Of a stretch of DNA of 64,000 nucleotides, positions 19,301 to 27,849 are shown one piece after another; the stretch's first letter is position 1; each line of letters opens with the position of its first letter. Source of the stretch: Bacteroidales bacterium. GTDB lineage: Bacteria > Bacteroidota > Bacteroidia > Bacteroidales > GCA-2748055. The DNA lies in NCBI GenBank assembly GCA_021738565.1, contig JAIPBT010000011.1:45195-109194 (forward strand), written 5' to 3'. A program made the translations under genes and the position numbers. Below the pieces are notes generated by a model. That model was not told the origin of the DNA. It made no database searches and saw only the letters and a program-made list of their open reading frames with translations.

Positions 19301-20537
19301 CTTTGAAAATATCCTTGTATTGAAGCATGATCTCTTCCGCAGCTTCAACAGTTTTCTGCATGATGGCTTGCGGGACCGGTCCTCCCAGGCAGGCTGTTGT
19401 AACAATGAGGTCCTCATGGTATTCTTTCAGCAGATCAAAATCTATCCTGGGTTTGTAATAAAAACCTTCGGTCCATCCCCTGGAAACAAGCTTGATCAGG
19501 TTCTGGTATCCCTTCTTTGATTTGGCCAATAGAACCACATGGTCATTGCCATCCAGGTTTTTATCCTCTTTGCTGAACCTGGAACGTTTTGCAATATATG
19601 CCTCCACTCCCAGGATGGGTTTTATACCCCTTTTTACAGCTTCATTATGAAATTCCTTTGCTCCGAACATATTGCCATGATCGGTAATGGCTATTGCCCT
19701 CATACCGTCATCAACGGCTTTGCTGATCAGCTGGGGGATGTTGGCTGCCCCGTCAAGGATGGAATACTGGGTGTGGACATGCAGGTGACAGAACTGAACT
19801 TCATCTGCAGTAAGTTCTGACTCAGAAACCGTCTCAATTATCTTTTCGTGTGGTTTCTCCTCTGAAATTGGGGTTTTGATATTTACTTTGAAAGGTTGAA
19901 CAACGGATTGATGTTTTTCCAGGAAGATTTTGTGATCACCAGGATGGATCCCCAGTTGCTCCGGGGAGATGATCCTTTGCCTGTAAAGTTCAAAGAAAGC
20001 CCTCGCTGTGGCACTTACATCGGCAGATGCATTGTGGGCTTCCGAGAAGGATTCAGAAAAAAGAACGGTGTACAGCTCATCAAGCCTGGGAGGTTTAAAT
20101 TTGTTGCCCCTGCCGGGTATCTTGCAGAAATCCCTGGTCAGCTTCATTGTGCAGACCGATGGTTTTTCAAGCAGTTGAGTGCTGATGCCTGCTCTCAGAA
20201 ATTCTGCAGCAGTTATATTCAGGTCGAATTTTACATTGTGTCCAATGATGTAAAATGCTACATCAATGGCCTTTGAAAACTTTGTAAGCGCCTCTTCAGC
20301 CGGAATTCCTTGTTCTTTGGCCACTTCTGTTGATATGCCGTGGACTTTCTCAGCAGCATAGGGGATCTCAAAATTATCGGGACGTATGATAAGATTCTCT
20401 GCCTCCAGCAGGTCCCCCTGCTTGTTGTGTAATTGCCAGGCTATCTGCACAACACGTGGCCAGTTATCCAGCTGTTCAACAGGTGCATTGTCCACCTTCG
20501 GCAACCCGGTTGTTTCTGTATCAAAAATTAAAAACAT
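16305..20537 (-). CDS. dnaE: DNA polymerase III alpha subunit with fused N-terminal 3'-5' exonuclease
   Basis: The 1410-residue replicative polymerase is longer than E. coli DnaE (1160) because of an N-terminal DnaQ-like exonuclease domain (about 1-190): FDTETTGLP (Exo I, with Asp and Glu), IGHNVKFDLN (Exo II) and HNASADVSATA (Exo III). A PHP domain follows (about 250-460; HLHVHTQYSILDGA, AITDHGNMFG), then the catalytic core with GRGSAAGSAVAYCL and PDIDIDFDEDGRD (near residue 650), the tandem HhH region and an OB domain (REFTFCGIVKTVKD). Proofreading and synthesis are thus in one chain. It is transcribed away from the T9SS mini-protein; the 192-bp spacer 20538-20729 is AT-rich. Confidence 0.95.
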   Translation of the reverse strand: MFLIFDTETTGLPKVDNAPVEQLDNWPRVVQIAWQLHNKQGDLLEAENLIIRPDNFEIPYAAEKVHGISTEVAKEQGIPAEEALTKFSKAIDVAFYIIGHNVKFDLNITAAEFLRAGISTQLLEKPSVCTMKLTRDFCKIPGRGNKFKPPRLDELYTVLFSESFSEAHNASADVSATARAFFELYRQRIISPEQLGIHPGDHKIFLEKHQSVVQPFKVNIKTPISEEKPHEKIIETVSESELTADEVQFCHLHVHTQYSILDGAANIPQLISKAVDDGMRAIAITDHGNMFGAKEFHNEAVKRGIKPILGVEAYIAKRSRFSKEDKNLDGNDHVVLLAKSKKGYQNLIKLVSRGWTEGFYYKPRIDFDLLKEYHEDLIVTTACLGGPVPQAIMQKTVEAAEEIMLQYKDIFKEDFYLELMRHQTMDAEIDRKVFDDQVYVNKTLLQLGKKHNIKCIATNDVHFINEEDAGAHDHLICLSTGKDLDDQNRLRYTYQEWLKTQDEMRSLFGDLPEVLQNTIEIAEKIQEYELNSKPIMPIFNIPGEFENEDVYLRHLTYEGAKQRYGEITGEIEERLNFELNTVKRMGFPGYFLIVQDFISTARKMGVAVGPGRGSAAGSAVAYCLKITDIDPIRYDLLFERFLNPDRISMPDIDIDFDEDGRDQVLHWVAEKYGYEVVAHIITFGTMAAKMAIRDIARIQRLPLPEADRLAKLVPERPGITLKKAFEEVEELRKEKNSANPLIVNTLKYAETLEGSVRQTGLHACGIIIGRNDLTDNIPVCTSKDSELLVTQYDGKHVEDAGMLKMDFLGLKTLSIIKDTLENIKLSRGKEIDIENVTLDDKATFDLYSRGETTGIFQFESAGMKKHLRNLKPNRFEDLIAMNALYRPGPMEYIPKFINRKHGKEKIEFDLPEMEEALKDTYGITVYQEQVMLLSRKLAGFSGGQADSLRKAMGKKIRKMMDELRVKFTEGCQKNGYSKNIIEKIWKDWEAFAQYAFNKSHSTCYAYVSYQTAYLKANYPAEFMAAVLSRNIADIKKIGIFMDECRRMNVSVLGPCINESNLKFTVNDDGNIRFGLGAIKGVGESAVESIIEERQKNGPYLDIYDFVERNNLSSVNRKTLEGLAISGAFDTIGEISRRQFIETEEDEPTFIEKLIKYGNKHQFEKNTPQQNLFGEMDQGNISKPDPPDLDEWHLLDKINKEKELIGMYLTAHPLDRFKTEINSFCTTSLYEMSDLKVLAGREFTFCGIVKTVKDTVDQWRNKPYLIAVIEDFNDTYTIRLRTDDYAKFKSFFSPEIALLIRASVNEWRPRDEPGKIVYSLKIKHISHLSEVKDKVVKAVKLDVPLQSINQQFIHELEKYSVASKGKILKVNVFDHENNINVDLFSRNRQIELSDNLLNFLNERTDIDFKLV

Positions 20538-20729
20538 TGCAGCTTTCTAAAATACTATATATCTATAAATCAAATAATTATGTTTACAAGGGCGGTTACA
20601 TAAAGTTATGATATTTGTTTGTATAATACATGGATGTTAATAAGTTTTAAAAAATGCATGCAGGGAAGTTGTGGAGGGCATCTTGCATAGTGGCCTGGTT
20701 TTTGAAGATAAAAATATAAATGTTATGTT

Positions 20730-21068
20730 TTGAAAAGAATACTACCCATATTCATTGCAGCATTCTTATTTGTTGTGTTGCAGGCATCGGCTGATGGACT
20801 GCCGGAAGAAGAGAATCCGTTATCGGTATATCCCAATCCTGCTGTTGACAGGATAAATGTGAAGCTGAATACAGATAAGCAGGAAAATCCGGAGATCATG
20901 ATTCTAGATCTTACAGGGAAGACCGTGCTTAAGTTTGACGGTGTATCGGTAATGAAAGACCATGCTGTAAAAGCTGAACTGGATATAGATGAACTAAAAC
21001 CAGGTATCTATTTTGTAAAAGTGATCCAGGGTGACCGGTCCTATTCAGAAAAACTTATCGTCAAGTAA
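20730..21068 (+). CDS. Secreted mini-protein made of a signal peptide and a T9SS type A sorting domain
   Basis: The 112-residue product has a signal peptide (MKRILPIFIAAFLFVVLQASA) and then almost at once a type IX secretion sorting domain: LSVYPNPAVDRINVKL, IMILDLTGKTVLKF, LKPGIYFVKVIQGDRSYSEKLIVK. No cargo domain lies between them. The start is TTG at 20730; the nearby ATG at 20725 is stopped after two codons. Known sorting domains direct outer membrane translocation and cell-surface attachment of large cargo; what a free tail does is unknown. It stands alone between dnaE and rpsP. It could also be a remnant of a deleted larger gene, although signal and tail are joined in one clean frame. 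Confidence 0.75.
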   Translation: MKRILPIFIAAFLFVVLQASADGLPEEENPLSVYPNPAVDRINVKLNTDKQENPEIMILDLTGKTVLKFDGVSVMKDHAVKAELDIDELKPGIYFVKVIQGDRSYSEKLIVK

Positions 21069-21106
21069 AAATATTTTTCAGTACATTGCTTTTTATATCC
21101 TTTCCT

Positions 21107-21137
21107 TTTGTAATTATCGGTGGAAAAACTACCTTTG
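21107..21137 (+). promoter_or_regulatory. Bacteroidota-type promoter of rpsP
   Basis: TTTG (21107-21110), a 19-nt spacer and TACCTTTG (21130-21137) match the consensus exactly. It lies 45 bp before the rpsP ATG at 21182 and probably drives rpsP-rimM. Confidence 0.75.
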
Positions 21138-21181
21138 CAGCCACATTTTTTCAAAAATTTGTTTAATTAAAATTAACGAGT

Positions 21182-22246
21182 ATGCCTGTTAAAATCAGAT
21201 TACAGCGACGGGGTCGCAAATTTTCAAAGATCTACAATATTGTAGTTGCTGATAGCAGGGCGCCACGGGATGGTAAGTATATCGAAATGATCGGGCAGTA
21301 TGACCCGCGTACAAATCCTGCTACCATAGAGATTGACTTCGACAGGTCACTTGAATGGTTGCAAAAAGGCGCTCAACCTACAGATACATGTAGGGCTATT
21401 CTCTCTTACAAGGGAGTATTGTACAAGAAACACCTCCTCGAAGGTGTAAAGAAGGGGGCTTTTGATGAAAAAGAAGCTGAAAATCGCTTTCAAACCTGGT
21501 TAAAAGAAAAAGAAAATAAGATCCGGACAAAAGCGGATAAAATAGTTGCAGATAAGGACGCAGCCATGAAAGAAAGAATTGCTGCTGAATCGAAAGTGAA
21601 AGAGGCAAGGGCCCTTGAAATTCAGAAACAACGATCTGAACTACTGAAGAAAGAGGCCGAATCCGCTGCCGGGGAAACAGCAGAAAAAGCGGCTGAAGAA
21701 ACTGCTGTAGAGGCATCTGAGGTAAAGGAACAGAAAGATTCAGGTGAGAGCAAGGATGCAGTGGCTGGGGAATCAAAAGAAGAGCCAAAAGAAGAAGTCA
21801 AAGAGGAAACGAAGGAAGAACCCAAGGAGGAAGTCAAAGAAGACTCTAAGGAAGAGCCAAAAGAAGAAGTCAAAGAAGACTCTAAGGAAGAACCCAAGGA
21901 GGAAGTCAAAGAAGAAGCTAAAGAAGAACCAAAAGAGGACGTCAAGGAGGAAGCTAAAGAAGAGTCAAAAGAAGAAGTCAAAGAGGAAACGAAGGAAGAA
22001 CCAAAGGAGGAAGTCAAAGAAGAGCCAAAAGAAGAATCCAAGGAGGAAGTGAAGGAAGAACCAACAGCCGGGGAGCCAACGGAAGCGACTGCCAGGCAGG
22101 AGAAGGAAACAGAAGAATCCGGTAAGGATAAATCCGGTGAAGAAAAGGATGCGGGGGAAGAAAAGAAGAAAGAGACTTCAGATGAGAAAGATCCTTCAGG
22201 TGATGCAAAGGAGGACAAGGCTTCCGAAGCAGAAGAAAAGAAATAA
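21182..22246 (+). CDS. rpsP: 30S ribosomal protein S16 with a long acidic/basic repeat tail
   Basis: The first 80 or so residues are canonical S16 ([41 protein letters not shown]), an assembly protein of the small subunit. The total of 354 residues is far longer than the usual 80-90, and longer than the roughly 180 of many Bacteroidota. Residues 85-198 are charged and helix-prone. Residues 199-294 are 24 exact-length tetrapeptides of the form KE(E/D)x, and the rest is Glu/Lys/Ser-rich. There is no stop or frameshift between core and tail. rimM follows after 15 bp, which is the usual S16 neighbour, though trmD and rplS are absent here. Confidence 0.93.
   Translation: MPVKIRLQRRGRKFSKIYNIVVADSRAPRDGKYIEMIGQYDPRTNPATIEIDFDRSLEWLQKGAQPTDTCRAILSYKGVLYKKHLLEGVKKGAFDEKEAENRFQTWLKEKENKIRTKADKIVADKDAAMKERIAAESKVKEARALEIQKQRSELLKKEAESAAGETAEKAAEETAVEASEVKEQKDSGESKDAVAGESKEEPKEEVKEETKEEPKEEVKEDSKEEPKEEVKEDSKEEPKEEVKEEAKEEPKEDVKEEAKEESKEEVKEETKEEPKEEVKEEPKEESKEEVKEEPTAGEPTEATARQEKETEESGKDKSGEEKDAGEEKKKETSDEKDPSGDAKEDKASEAEEKK
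21776..22063 (+). repeat. In-frame minisatellite in the rpsP tail
   Basis: The 288 nt are exactly twelve 24-nt units, or twenty-four 12-nt units, encoding patterns such as KEEPKEEV and KEDSKEEP. Base copies are imperfect and shuffled (aag/aaa, gaa/gag), which points to repeated slippage or unequal exchange under selection for frame. Confidence 0.92.
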
Positions 22247-22261
22247 CCTGAGTATAAATAA

Positions 22262-22774
22262 ATGCCTGAGGGGAACCACATAGGGACCCTGGTCAAACCA
22301 CATGGTTACAAGGGAGATCTGGTTCTAAGTGGAAATGCAGATCGAATCAGGAAATTGATTCCCGGGATTCCGCTGTTCATTGAGTTATCAGGACAGCGAA
22401 TCCCTTTTTTTATTGAGGAAATCGAGGTCGATCAAACCGGTGCAAAATGCATCTTAAAATTTGAGTTCATTGATTCAAACGATGATGCGGGAAAATTTGT
22501 GACATGCCAGGTCTTCAGTGATATGCATCCTGAAAAAGTTGGTGAGCCGGATTTGAATACCAGTGATCTTATCGGATACCGTGTGCATGATACGGTCACC
22601 GGCGAAGAATTTATTGTAAAGGAAGTCATTGAAAATGATGAGAATCCAGTTCTGATCATACACAATGAAAAGCATGAATTAATGCTTCCGGCCAAAGCAG
22701 ACTATATTTTGGACAAAGATCATAGAAGGGGGTTGCTTACAGCCAGGTTCCCCGATGGATTGATCATGGAATGA
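22262..22774 (+). CDS. rimM: Ribosome maturation factor RimM
   Basis: The 170-residue protein has the N-terminal RimM beta-barrel (IGTLVKPHGYKGDLVL, typical of the family) and a PRC-barrel C-terminal domain (DLIGYRVHDTVTGEEFIVKEVIEN, ELMLPAKADYILDKD). RimM binds the 30S head and helps 16S rRNA maturation. It follows rpsP by 15 bp and probably shares its promoter. S16 and RimM act on the same assembly intermediate. It is convergent with tsaC, 3 bp away. Confidence 0.93.
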   Translation: MPEGNHIGTLVKPHGYKGDLVLSGNADRIRKLIPGIPLFIELSGQRIPFFIEEIEVDQTGAKCILKFEFIDSNDDAGKFVTCQVFSDMHPEKVGEPDLNTSDLIGYRVHDTVTGEEFIVKEVIENDENPVLIIHNEKHELMLPAKADYILDKDHRRGLLTARFPDGLIME

Positions 22775-22777
22775 ATC

Positions 22778-23341
22778 TTATTTCCTTATAATTTCGACCT
22801 CACCTCCCGTTCCCAGTTTGATAATGGAGGAAGGTTCAGGCCCGCCCGGGTCATCCTGTCTCCACTTCACGACATAATCCACCAGTTCCAATAGATCTGG
22901 GTCTATATCATAGAAATTTGCAGGTGATTTTTTCCCGGAGATATTGGCAGAGGTCGAAACCAGAGGTTTTTTGAAACGACGGATCAAATTAGAGCAGAAT
23001 TCATCCGGTGTGATCCTGATCCCAATGGTCCCATCATCACCGATCACGTTCCTGGCCAGGTTCCTGGCTCCCGGATATATGATGGTAAGGGGGTCCAGGG
23101 AGGCTTCCACCAATTCCCAGGCAACATCCGGGACCTGGTTTACATAAGATCCGATCATGGCCTCTGAGTGAATGAGGATGATCATGCTCCTGGAATCTTC
23201 CCTTTTCTTGATGTTGTAGATCTTTGAAACAGCCTCCTCATCTGTTGCATCACACCCGATGCCCCAGACCGTATCGGTCGGATACAATATTACACCGCCC
23301 TGTTTAAGGATCCTGAGTGCATTATTTATATCATCAATCAT
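22778..23341 (-). CDS. tsaC: L-threonylcarbamoyladenylate synthase (TsaC/YrdC/Sua5 family)
   Basis: The 187-residue enzyme makes threonylcarbamoyl-AMP from threonine, bicarbonate and ATP, the first step to the t6A37 tRNA modification. The YrdC fold is clear: GGVILYPTDTVWGIGCDATDEEA at residues 15-37, KKREDSRSMIILI, the hydrophobic LDPLTIIYPGARNL, IGIRITPDEFCSNLI and VSTSANISGKKSP. It lacks the extra C-terminal Sua5 domain. Its start overlaps the end of the glycosyltransferase gene by 4 bp, so it is the last gene of that transcription unit. Confidence 0.93.
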   Translation of the reverse strand: MIDDINNALRILKQGGVILYPTDTVWGIGCDATDEEAVSKIYNIKKREDSRSMIILIHSEAMIGSYVNQVPDVAWELVEASLDPLTIIYPGARNLARNVIGDDGTIGIRITPDEFCSNLIRRFKKPLVSTSANISGKKSPANFYDIDPDLLELVDYVVKWRQDDPGGPEPSSIIKLGTGGEVEIIRK

Positions 23342-24456
23342 AGCAGGCAGTCCTTATAAATTGCATATAGCTGTGGGATTGTATGTTCTTCCCTGAATTT
23401 TTTCGCGTGTTCCTTGCCTTTTTTTACAAGGTCCTCCCGCAGGCTATTGTCATTCATTATATTCCCGATGGCCAGGATCAATTGTTCAACATTCCCGGGA
23501 TCAATCAGCATGCCTCCCTCCCCGGCAGTTTCTTCCAGGCATCCTCCTTTTGTTGTGATCACGGGAATACCTGAATTCAGCGCCTCCAGTACCGGAATGC
23601 CAAATCCCTCGTACTTGCTGGGATATATAAATATCTCAGCCTGCTGGTATACCGCGGGCAGGTCTGCATTCTCTATATGATGGTAGAATTTTATATTGTC
23701 TACATGGTTGTTTTCTATATATTCACCAACCTTTTTGTAATAATTTGTTTTTTTCCCCACAACCACGAGCGGAATATTTATATTTCCCTTATGAACCGCT
23801 CTGATTATTGTAAGCAGAGCTTTTCTTTCCTCAATTGTACCAACATAGAGCAGGTATCTTTCCGGCAACTGGTATTTTTGTCTGATCTCAAGCTTTTTTT
23901 CCCGGCTTGTTCTTTCATAGAACCATGGATTACATCCCTGGTAGACAACATGGATCCTGCTCTCATCTGTTCCGAATAATTCGATAAGATCTTCACGGGT
24001 CTGTTTGCTGATGGCAATAATACGGTCGGCTGTTCTGACCGCATTTTTTACTTTATTGTAGTAAATACGGCGGTCAATGGGATGGTATAATTTTGGCAAC
24101 CTCATGAATATAAGGTCGTGTATGGTAACAATGCTTTTAATTTCTGTTTTATTGATCCCCACAGGGAGTTCATTGGATAATCCGTGGTAGAGCTGTATGT
24201 TATCTCTTTCCAAACTTTTTGTAAGACCGAATGTTCTCCAGTAGCCCTTCAGGTGAGTTGACCATATCTTATCAGGCAGGCGGATGGAGGCTGAATTTGG
24301 CGGATTGTAGTTGATTGTTCTGTCTGCAGAGGGGGTATAGAGCGAATAGTGATTTTCCGGGAATAGCCTGTACAGTGCATCAATGGTTGTTCTGCTATAG
24401 TTTCCCAATCCGGTTTTGTTGGAAAAAGCCCTTTTGGCATCAAATCCTATATTCAT
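23338..24456 (-). CDS. Glycosyltransferase family 4 protein
   Basis: The 372-residue enzyme has a GT-B fold: an N-terminal Rossmann half starting MNIGFDAKRAFSNKTGLGNYSR, and a GT1/GT4 C-terminal domain with YLLYVGTIEERKALLTIIRAV, FIYPSKYEGFGIPVLEAL (the Glu-rich EX7E donor-binding motif) and PVITTKGGCLEETAGEGG. Such enzymes transfer a sugar, often mannose, from a nucleotide donor in envelope polysaccharide or glycolipid synthesis. There are no membrane segments. It overlaps tsaC by 4 bp and dapD by 1 bp, so the three are translationally linked, although their functions differ. The acceptor is unknown. Confidence 0.9.
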   Translation of the reverse strand: MNIGFDAKRAFSNKTGLGNYSRTTIDALYRLFPENHYSLYTPSADRTINYNPPNSASIRLPDKIWSTHLKGYWRTFGLTKSLERDNIQLYHGLSNELPVGINKTEIKSIVTIHDLIFMRLPKLYHPIDRRIYYNKVKNAVRTADRIIAISKQTREDLIELFGTDESRIHVVYQGCNPWFYERTSREKKLEIRQKYQLPERYLLYVGTIEERKALLTIIRAVHKGNINIPLVVVGKKTNYYKKVGEYIENNHVDNIKFYHHIENADLPAVYQQAEIFIYPSKYEGFGIPVLEALNSGIPVITTKGGCLEETAGEGGMLIDPGNVEQLILAIGNIMNDNSLREDLVKKGKEHAKKFREEHTIPQLYAIYKDCLL

Positions 24457-25274
24457 TATACAGCAACATTATATTCGCGCAAGGCATCGTTCAGCGATGT
24501 TTTCAGGTCTGTTGAGGGCTTTCTTTTCCCTACAATAAGGGCACAGGCTACCTGGTAACTGCCTGCTGGGAATTCCTTTGTATAGGAGCCCGGTATTACA
24601 ACTGAGCGTGCAGAAACAATACCCCGGTGTTCTACAGGTTCTATTCCCGACACATCAATTATGCGGGTTGAACGTGTGATCACCACATTGGCGCCCAATA
24701 CTGCCTCTTTTTCCACTTTAACTCCTTCAACAACAATGCTTCGTGAACCGATAAAGCAATTGTCTTCAATAATTACCGGAGATGCCTGCACAGGTTCAAG
24801 GACTCCCCCGATCCCGACGCCTCCGCTCAAATGCACATTCTTGCCTATCTGAGCACAGGATCCCACTGTTGCCCATGTATCCACCATGGTACCGGAATCC
24901 ACATAGGCCCCGATATTCACATAGGATGGCATCATGATCACACCTTTTGCTATATATGATCCGTACCGTGCAATTGCATGGGGAACCACCCGGATCCCTT
25001 TTTCCTTGTATCCTGTTTTCAGAGGGATCTTGTCGTGAAATTCAAACGGAGGTACTTCTATTGATTCCATTTTTCTTATAGGGAAATAAAGGATCACAGC
25101 TTTTTTTACCCAATCGTTCACTTTCCATTCATCACCCTTCTTTTCAGCAACCCTGACATCCCCATTGTCCAGCAAGCGGATAACATCTTCTATTTGCTCC
25201 CGGACCTTCTTCTGTTTTAACAGTTCCCTGTTTTCCCAGGCTGCATCGATAATTTTCCTGTGTTCCATAGACAT
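24456..25274 (-). CDS. dapD: 2,3,4,5-tetrahydropyridine-2,6-dicarboxylate N-succinyltransferase
   Basis: The 272-residue enzyme acts in lysine and diaminopimelate synthesis, adding succinyl from succinyl-CoA to tetrahydrodipicolinate. An N-terminal helical domain (about 1-95) is followed by a left-handed beta-helix of hexapeptide repeats (GVIMMPSYVNIGAYVDSGTMVDTWATVGSCAQIGKNVHLSGGVGIGG, in part) and a C-terminal segment with GSYTKEFPAGSYQVACALIVGKRK. Length matches E. coli DapD (274). The start may be ATG 25274 or the ATG two codons later (25268). It lies 52 bp downstream of znuB on the same strand. Confidence 0.95.
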   Translation of the reverse strand: MSMEHRKIIDAAWENRELLKQKKVREQIEDVIRLLDNGDVRVAEKKGDEWKVNDWVKKAVILYFPIRKMESIEVPPFEFHDKIPLKTGYKEKGIRVVPHAIARYGSYIAKGVIMMPSYVNIGAYVDSGTMVDTWATVGSCAQIGKNVHLSGGVGIGGVLEPVQASPVIIEDNCFIGSRSIVVEGVKVEKEAVLGANVVITRSTRIIDVSGIEPVEHRGIVSARSVVIPGSYTKEFPAGSYQVACALIVGKRKPSTDLKTSLNDALREYNVAV

Positions 25275-25326
25275 TCTTTTGGTTGCTGCGAAATTAATGA
25301 AAATTAATTCTATTTCAATCTGACAG

Positions 25327-26205
25327 TTACAGTCCTTGTACGGGGCCCTTGCCGTTGCTGACTGCTGTTGCCGTTCCTGCTCCTGTAAACCGCCGCATGA
25401 CCAGGACCATTTTCACCAGCCGTCCAATAAGGTACAGGATTACAAGGCTGAAAATTATGGTTCCACCGGAGGGGATGTCCAGGAAATAGGAGGAAATCAG
25501 TCCGATAAATGCACCAGTAAATCCAATAACGACAGACCAGAAAAGTATCTTTCCAAAATTATTTGTAAACAGGTTGGCGGTATTTTGTGGAATTGTAAGC
25601 AGACTTAATACCAGGATGATCCCGGCAACGCGAATGCTTAGCACGATGGTCAGCGCCACAAGTATGATCAGTATATAATTGATAAGCATCACGGGGATGC
25701 CCCTTGTCTTTGCAAATTGTTCATCAAATGAGACAAACAAAATCACTTTATAGAATACAGTGAAAAACATCATCACAATGATGGTCAGTGCCAGCATCAG
25801 TGCCAGGTCAAGATGCGTTACTGTGATGATGCTGCCAAACAAAAAACTCATCAGGTTGGGGGAATAACCGGGTGTCATGTAAATAAAAATGATTCCTATG
25901 GCCATTCCCAGCGACCACATGACTGCAATCAGCGAATCATTCCTGATGGCTTTTTTTCGGGTGAGGTTTTCAGTGGTAATCGCAGCGATCAGTGCAAATA
26001 CTGCGGCGCCTGCCATGGGCGGCCAGCCAAAAAAATAGCTGATGCCCACACCACCGAATGAAGCATGTGTAATACCTCCACTGATAAATACCATTCTTCT
26101 TGAAACGATATATGTTCCCACCAATCCACATGATATTGCCATTAGAAATGCTGAAGAAAAAGCGTTTCTGAAGAATTCGTATTCGAAAAGTTGTATTATT
26201 TCCAT
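25327..26205 (-). CDS. znuB: Zinc/metal ABC transporter permease (ZnuB type)
   Basis: The 292-residue membrane protein has about eight to nine hydrophobic segments of the ABC-3 family (SCGLVGTYIVSRRMVFISGGITHASFGGVGISYFFG is diagnostic in part). It forms the channel for metal uptake with ZnuC and the binding protein ZnuA. I chose ATG 26205 (MEIIQLFEYEF): it comes directly after the znuC stop (26207-26209), whereas the longer reading from 26253 would add a soluble tail overlapping znuC. The C-terminus is short and Gly/Thr-rich. It ends the zinc operon, with dapD next. Confidence 0.9.
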   Translation of the reverse strand: MEIIQLFEYEFFRNAFSSAFLMAISCGLVGTYIVSRRMVFISGGITHASFGGVGISYFFGWPPMAGAAVFALIAAITTENLTRKKAIRNDSLIAVMWSLGMAIGIIFIYMTPGYSPNLMSFLFGSIITVTHLDLALMLALTIIVMMFFTVFYKVILFVSFDEQFAKTRGIPVMLINYILIILVALTIVLSIRVAGIILVLSLLTIPQNTANLFTNNFGKILFWSVVIGFTGAFIGLISSYFLDIPSGGTIIFSLVILYLIGRLVKMVLVMRRFTGAGTATAVSNGKGPVQGL

Positions 26206-26206
26206 A

Positions 26207-26953
26207 TCATCCGTGCTTATGTTCGCCCATGACCCTGTGGGGGACCGGTCCATGGGTCACCAGTTCAATGGGACAATTGTATACTTTCAACTGTTCGTTC
26301 GTGATCTCATTTGAAGGATGATAATGGAAGCTGTAGTTCACACAGGCGATGGTTTTTATATAGGGTGTTATCGTACCAACGTCATGAGATACCAGGAGGA
26401 TTGCCATGCTTTTGTTCAGATCTGCAAGTATCCTGTACAATTCCTGTTCAAACCTGTTGTCAACGTAAGTATTTGGTTCATCCAGGATCAGGAGCTTTGG
26501 AGAAGAGATGATTGCCCGTGCGAGCATTGTTCTTTGTAATTCCCCGCCTGAGAGTTCACCAATGGGCCTGTTTCTTAATTCGCAGATTCCTATTGTATCA
26601 AGGATCTTTTCAATTTTATCCCTTGTCTCTGATTTCTTCCTTGTTGTCAGATGCATGCCTTTGGAAAGTCCTGAAAGAACAACATAATTGACCGTTATTG
26701 GAAAATGGTCATCAAATTGACTTATTTGGGGCAAATATCCAATTTCATATCTGGCAATGTTATATTTCAGATGGCCTGACTGTGGATTAAGCAATCCCAG
26801 AATTATTTTTAACAAGCTTGTTTTTCCTCCTCCGTTGGGACCTATGATTCCGATAAAATCATCCGGCATGATATCGAGATTAACTCCTTCGAGGACTGTT
26901 TTACCGGAGTAAGCAGCGCTTACATTTCTTAATGACAGGAGTAATTCTCTCAT
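26207..26953 (-). CDS. znuC: Zinc/metal ABC transporter ATP-binding protein (ZnuC type)
   Basis: The 248-residue ATPase powers metal uptake. Visible motifs: Walker A GPNGGGKTS near residue 40, Q-loop YLPQ, signature LSGGELQR, Walker B LLILDEP and the switch His in LLVSHDVG. The C-terminal end is His-rich (HYHPSNEI, HGPVPHRVMGEHKHG), common in zinc-handling proteins. Its start overlaps znuA by 4 bp and its stop is one base from the znuB start, so the transporter genes are tightly coupled. Confidence 0.92.
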   Translation of the reverse strand: MRELLLSLRNVSAAYSGKTVLEGVNLDIMPDDFIGIIGPNGGGKTSLLKIILGLLNPQSGHLKYNIARYEIGYLPQISQFDDHFPITVNYVVLSGLSKGMHLTTRKKSETRDKIEKILDTIGICELRNRPIGELSGGELQRTMLARAIISSPKLLILDEPNTYVDNRFEQELYRILADLNKSMAILLVSHDVGTITPYIKTIACVNYSFHYHPSNEITNEQLKVYNCPIELVTHGPVPHRVMGEHKHG

Positions 26954-27849
26954 TGAAGGTTCTCCTTTAACTTTTTTGTAATAAACACCATCTGGTCAAA
27001 CCATTCTGAGTCAAGTGGATTGATCTGTACAATTACAGCATCTATTTCCCTGGCGAGTACCTCTGCATTTTTCTGGTCGAACTGCATTTGCAGGAATACT
27101 ACACCGATGTTCTTTTCAAGACCTGTATCAATCAGTGATTTCAAATAGGCTGAAGAAGGGGTCTTACCTCCCAGTTCAAGCGGATACTGTTCCAGTCCGT
27201 AGTCCCTCGAAAAGTAGGACAACGATGGGTGATATGTAAAAAATGCCCGTGAACCCAGGGAGGACAGTTCGGAAGAAATATAGCGGTCAAGTGAATCAAC
27301 CTCCCTGAGAAAATGATCCAGATTTATCCCGAATTCTTCCTTGTGCCCGGGATACTGAGCGCTCAATGCCTTGTGAATATTTTTAGCGATGATCCTTGCA
27401 TTTACCGGTGACAACCAGGTGTGCGGGTTAATTCCGCCATGGTGGCGGCCATCTCCGGACTCACCGTTGTCATGCACACGGCCCTCTGTAATTAAATCAA
27501 TCCCTTCTGAAAGATTATAGATCTTCATTTGACCGTTGGAGGCGCTGATCTTTTCCATCCACGACATTTCAAACCCCGTATACCCCATTTTAAGATACGT
27601 TTCGGTGCCTGATAATTTGGTCAGCTGTGCAGGTGTCGGTTCATAAGTGGCAGGACTTGCTCCCGGAGGGATCATCACATTTATTTGAAACAGGTCGCCG
27701 GCAATTTTTTTTACGAAGTACTCCTGCGGAAGGATACTTACAGCAACAGACGGTTTCTCATTTTCAACTGTTTTGTTCTTACATGCCGGAAGCAGCAATG
27801 CTATAATCATAAGCATGTGTGTCAATAATTTTATCATGGCTCGGCTCAT
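26950..27849 (-). CDS. znuA: Zinc-binding lipoprotein of the metal ABC transporter (ZnuA type)
   Basis: The 299-residue protein has a lipoprotein signal (IIALLLPAC, lipidated Cys near residue 23) and the cluster A-I metal-binding fold: [17 protein letters not shown], a first metal His near YEPTPAQL, a short His/Asp/Gly-rich loop ([21 protein letters not shown]) that is typical of zinc rather than manganese binders, and [17 protein letters not shown]. It delivers zinc to ZnuB. Neighbours on both sides are zinc genes (zur, znuC). Zinc is inferred from the His loop and context. Confidence 0.9.
   Translation of the reverse strand: MSRAMIKLLTHMLMIIALLLPACKNKTVENEKPSVAVSILPQEYFVKKIAGDLFQINVMIPPGASPATYEPTPAQLTKLSGTETYLKMGYTGFEMSWMEKISASNGQMKIYNLSEGIDLITEGRVHDNGESGDGRHHGGINPHTWLSPVNARIIAKNIHKALSAQYPGHKEEFGINLDHFLREVDSLDRYISSELSSLGSRAFFTYHPSLSYFSRDYGLEQYPLELGGKTPSSAYLKSLIDTGLEKNIGVVFLQMQFDQKNAEVLAREIDAVIVQINPLDSEWFDQMVFITKKLKENLQ

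Noticed and set aside
21622..22296. Ser-rich minus-strand ORF of 224 codons
   Set aside because: It is the antisense of the KEEx repeat in rpsP, open only because GAA/GAG codons read as TTC/CTC.
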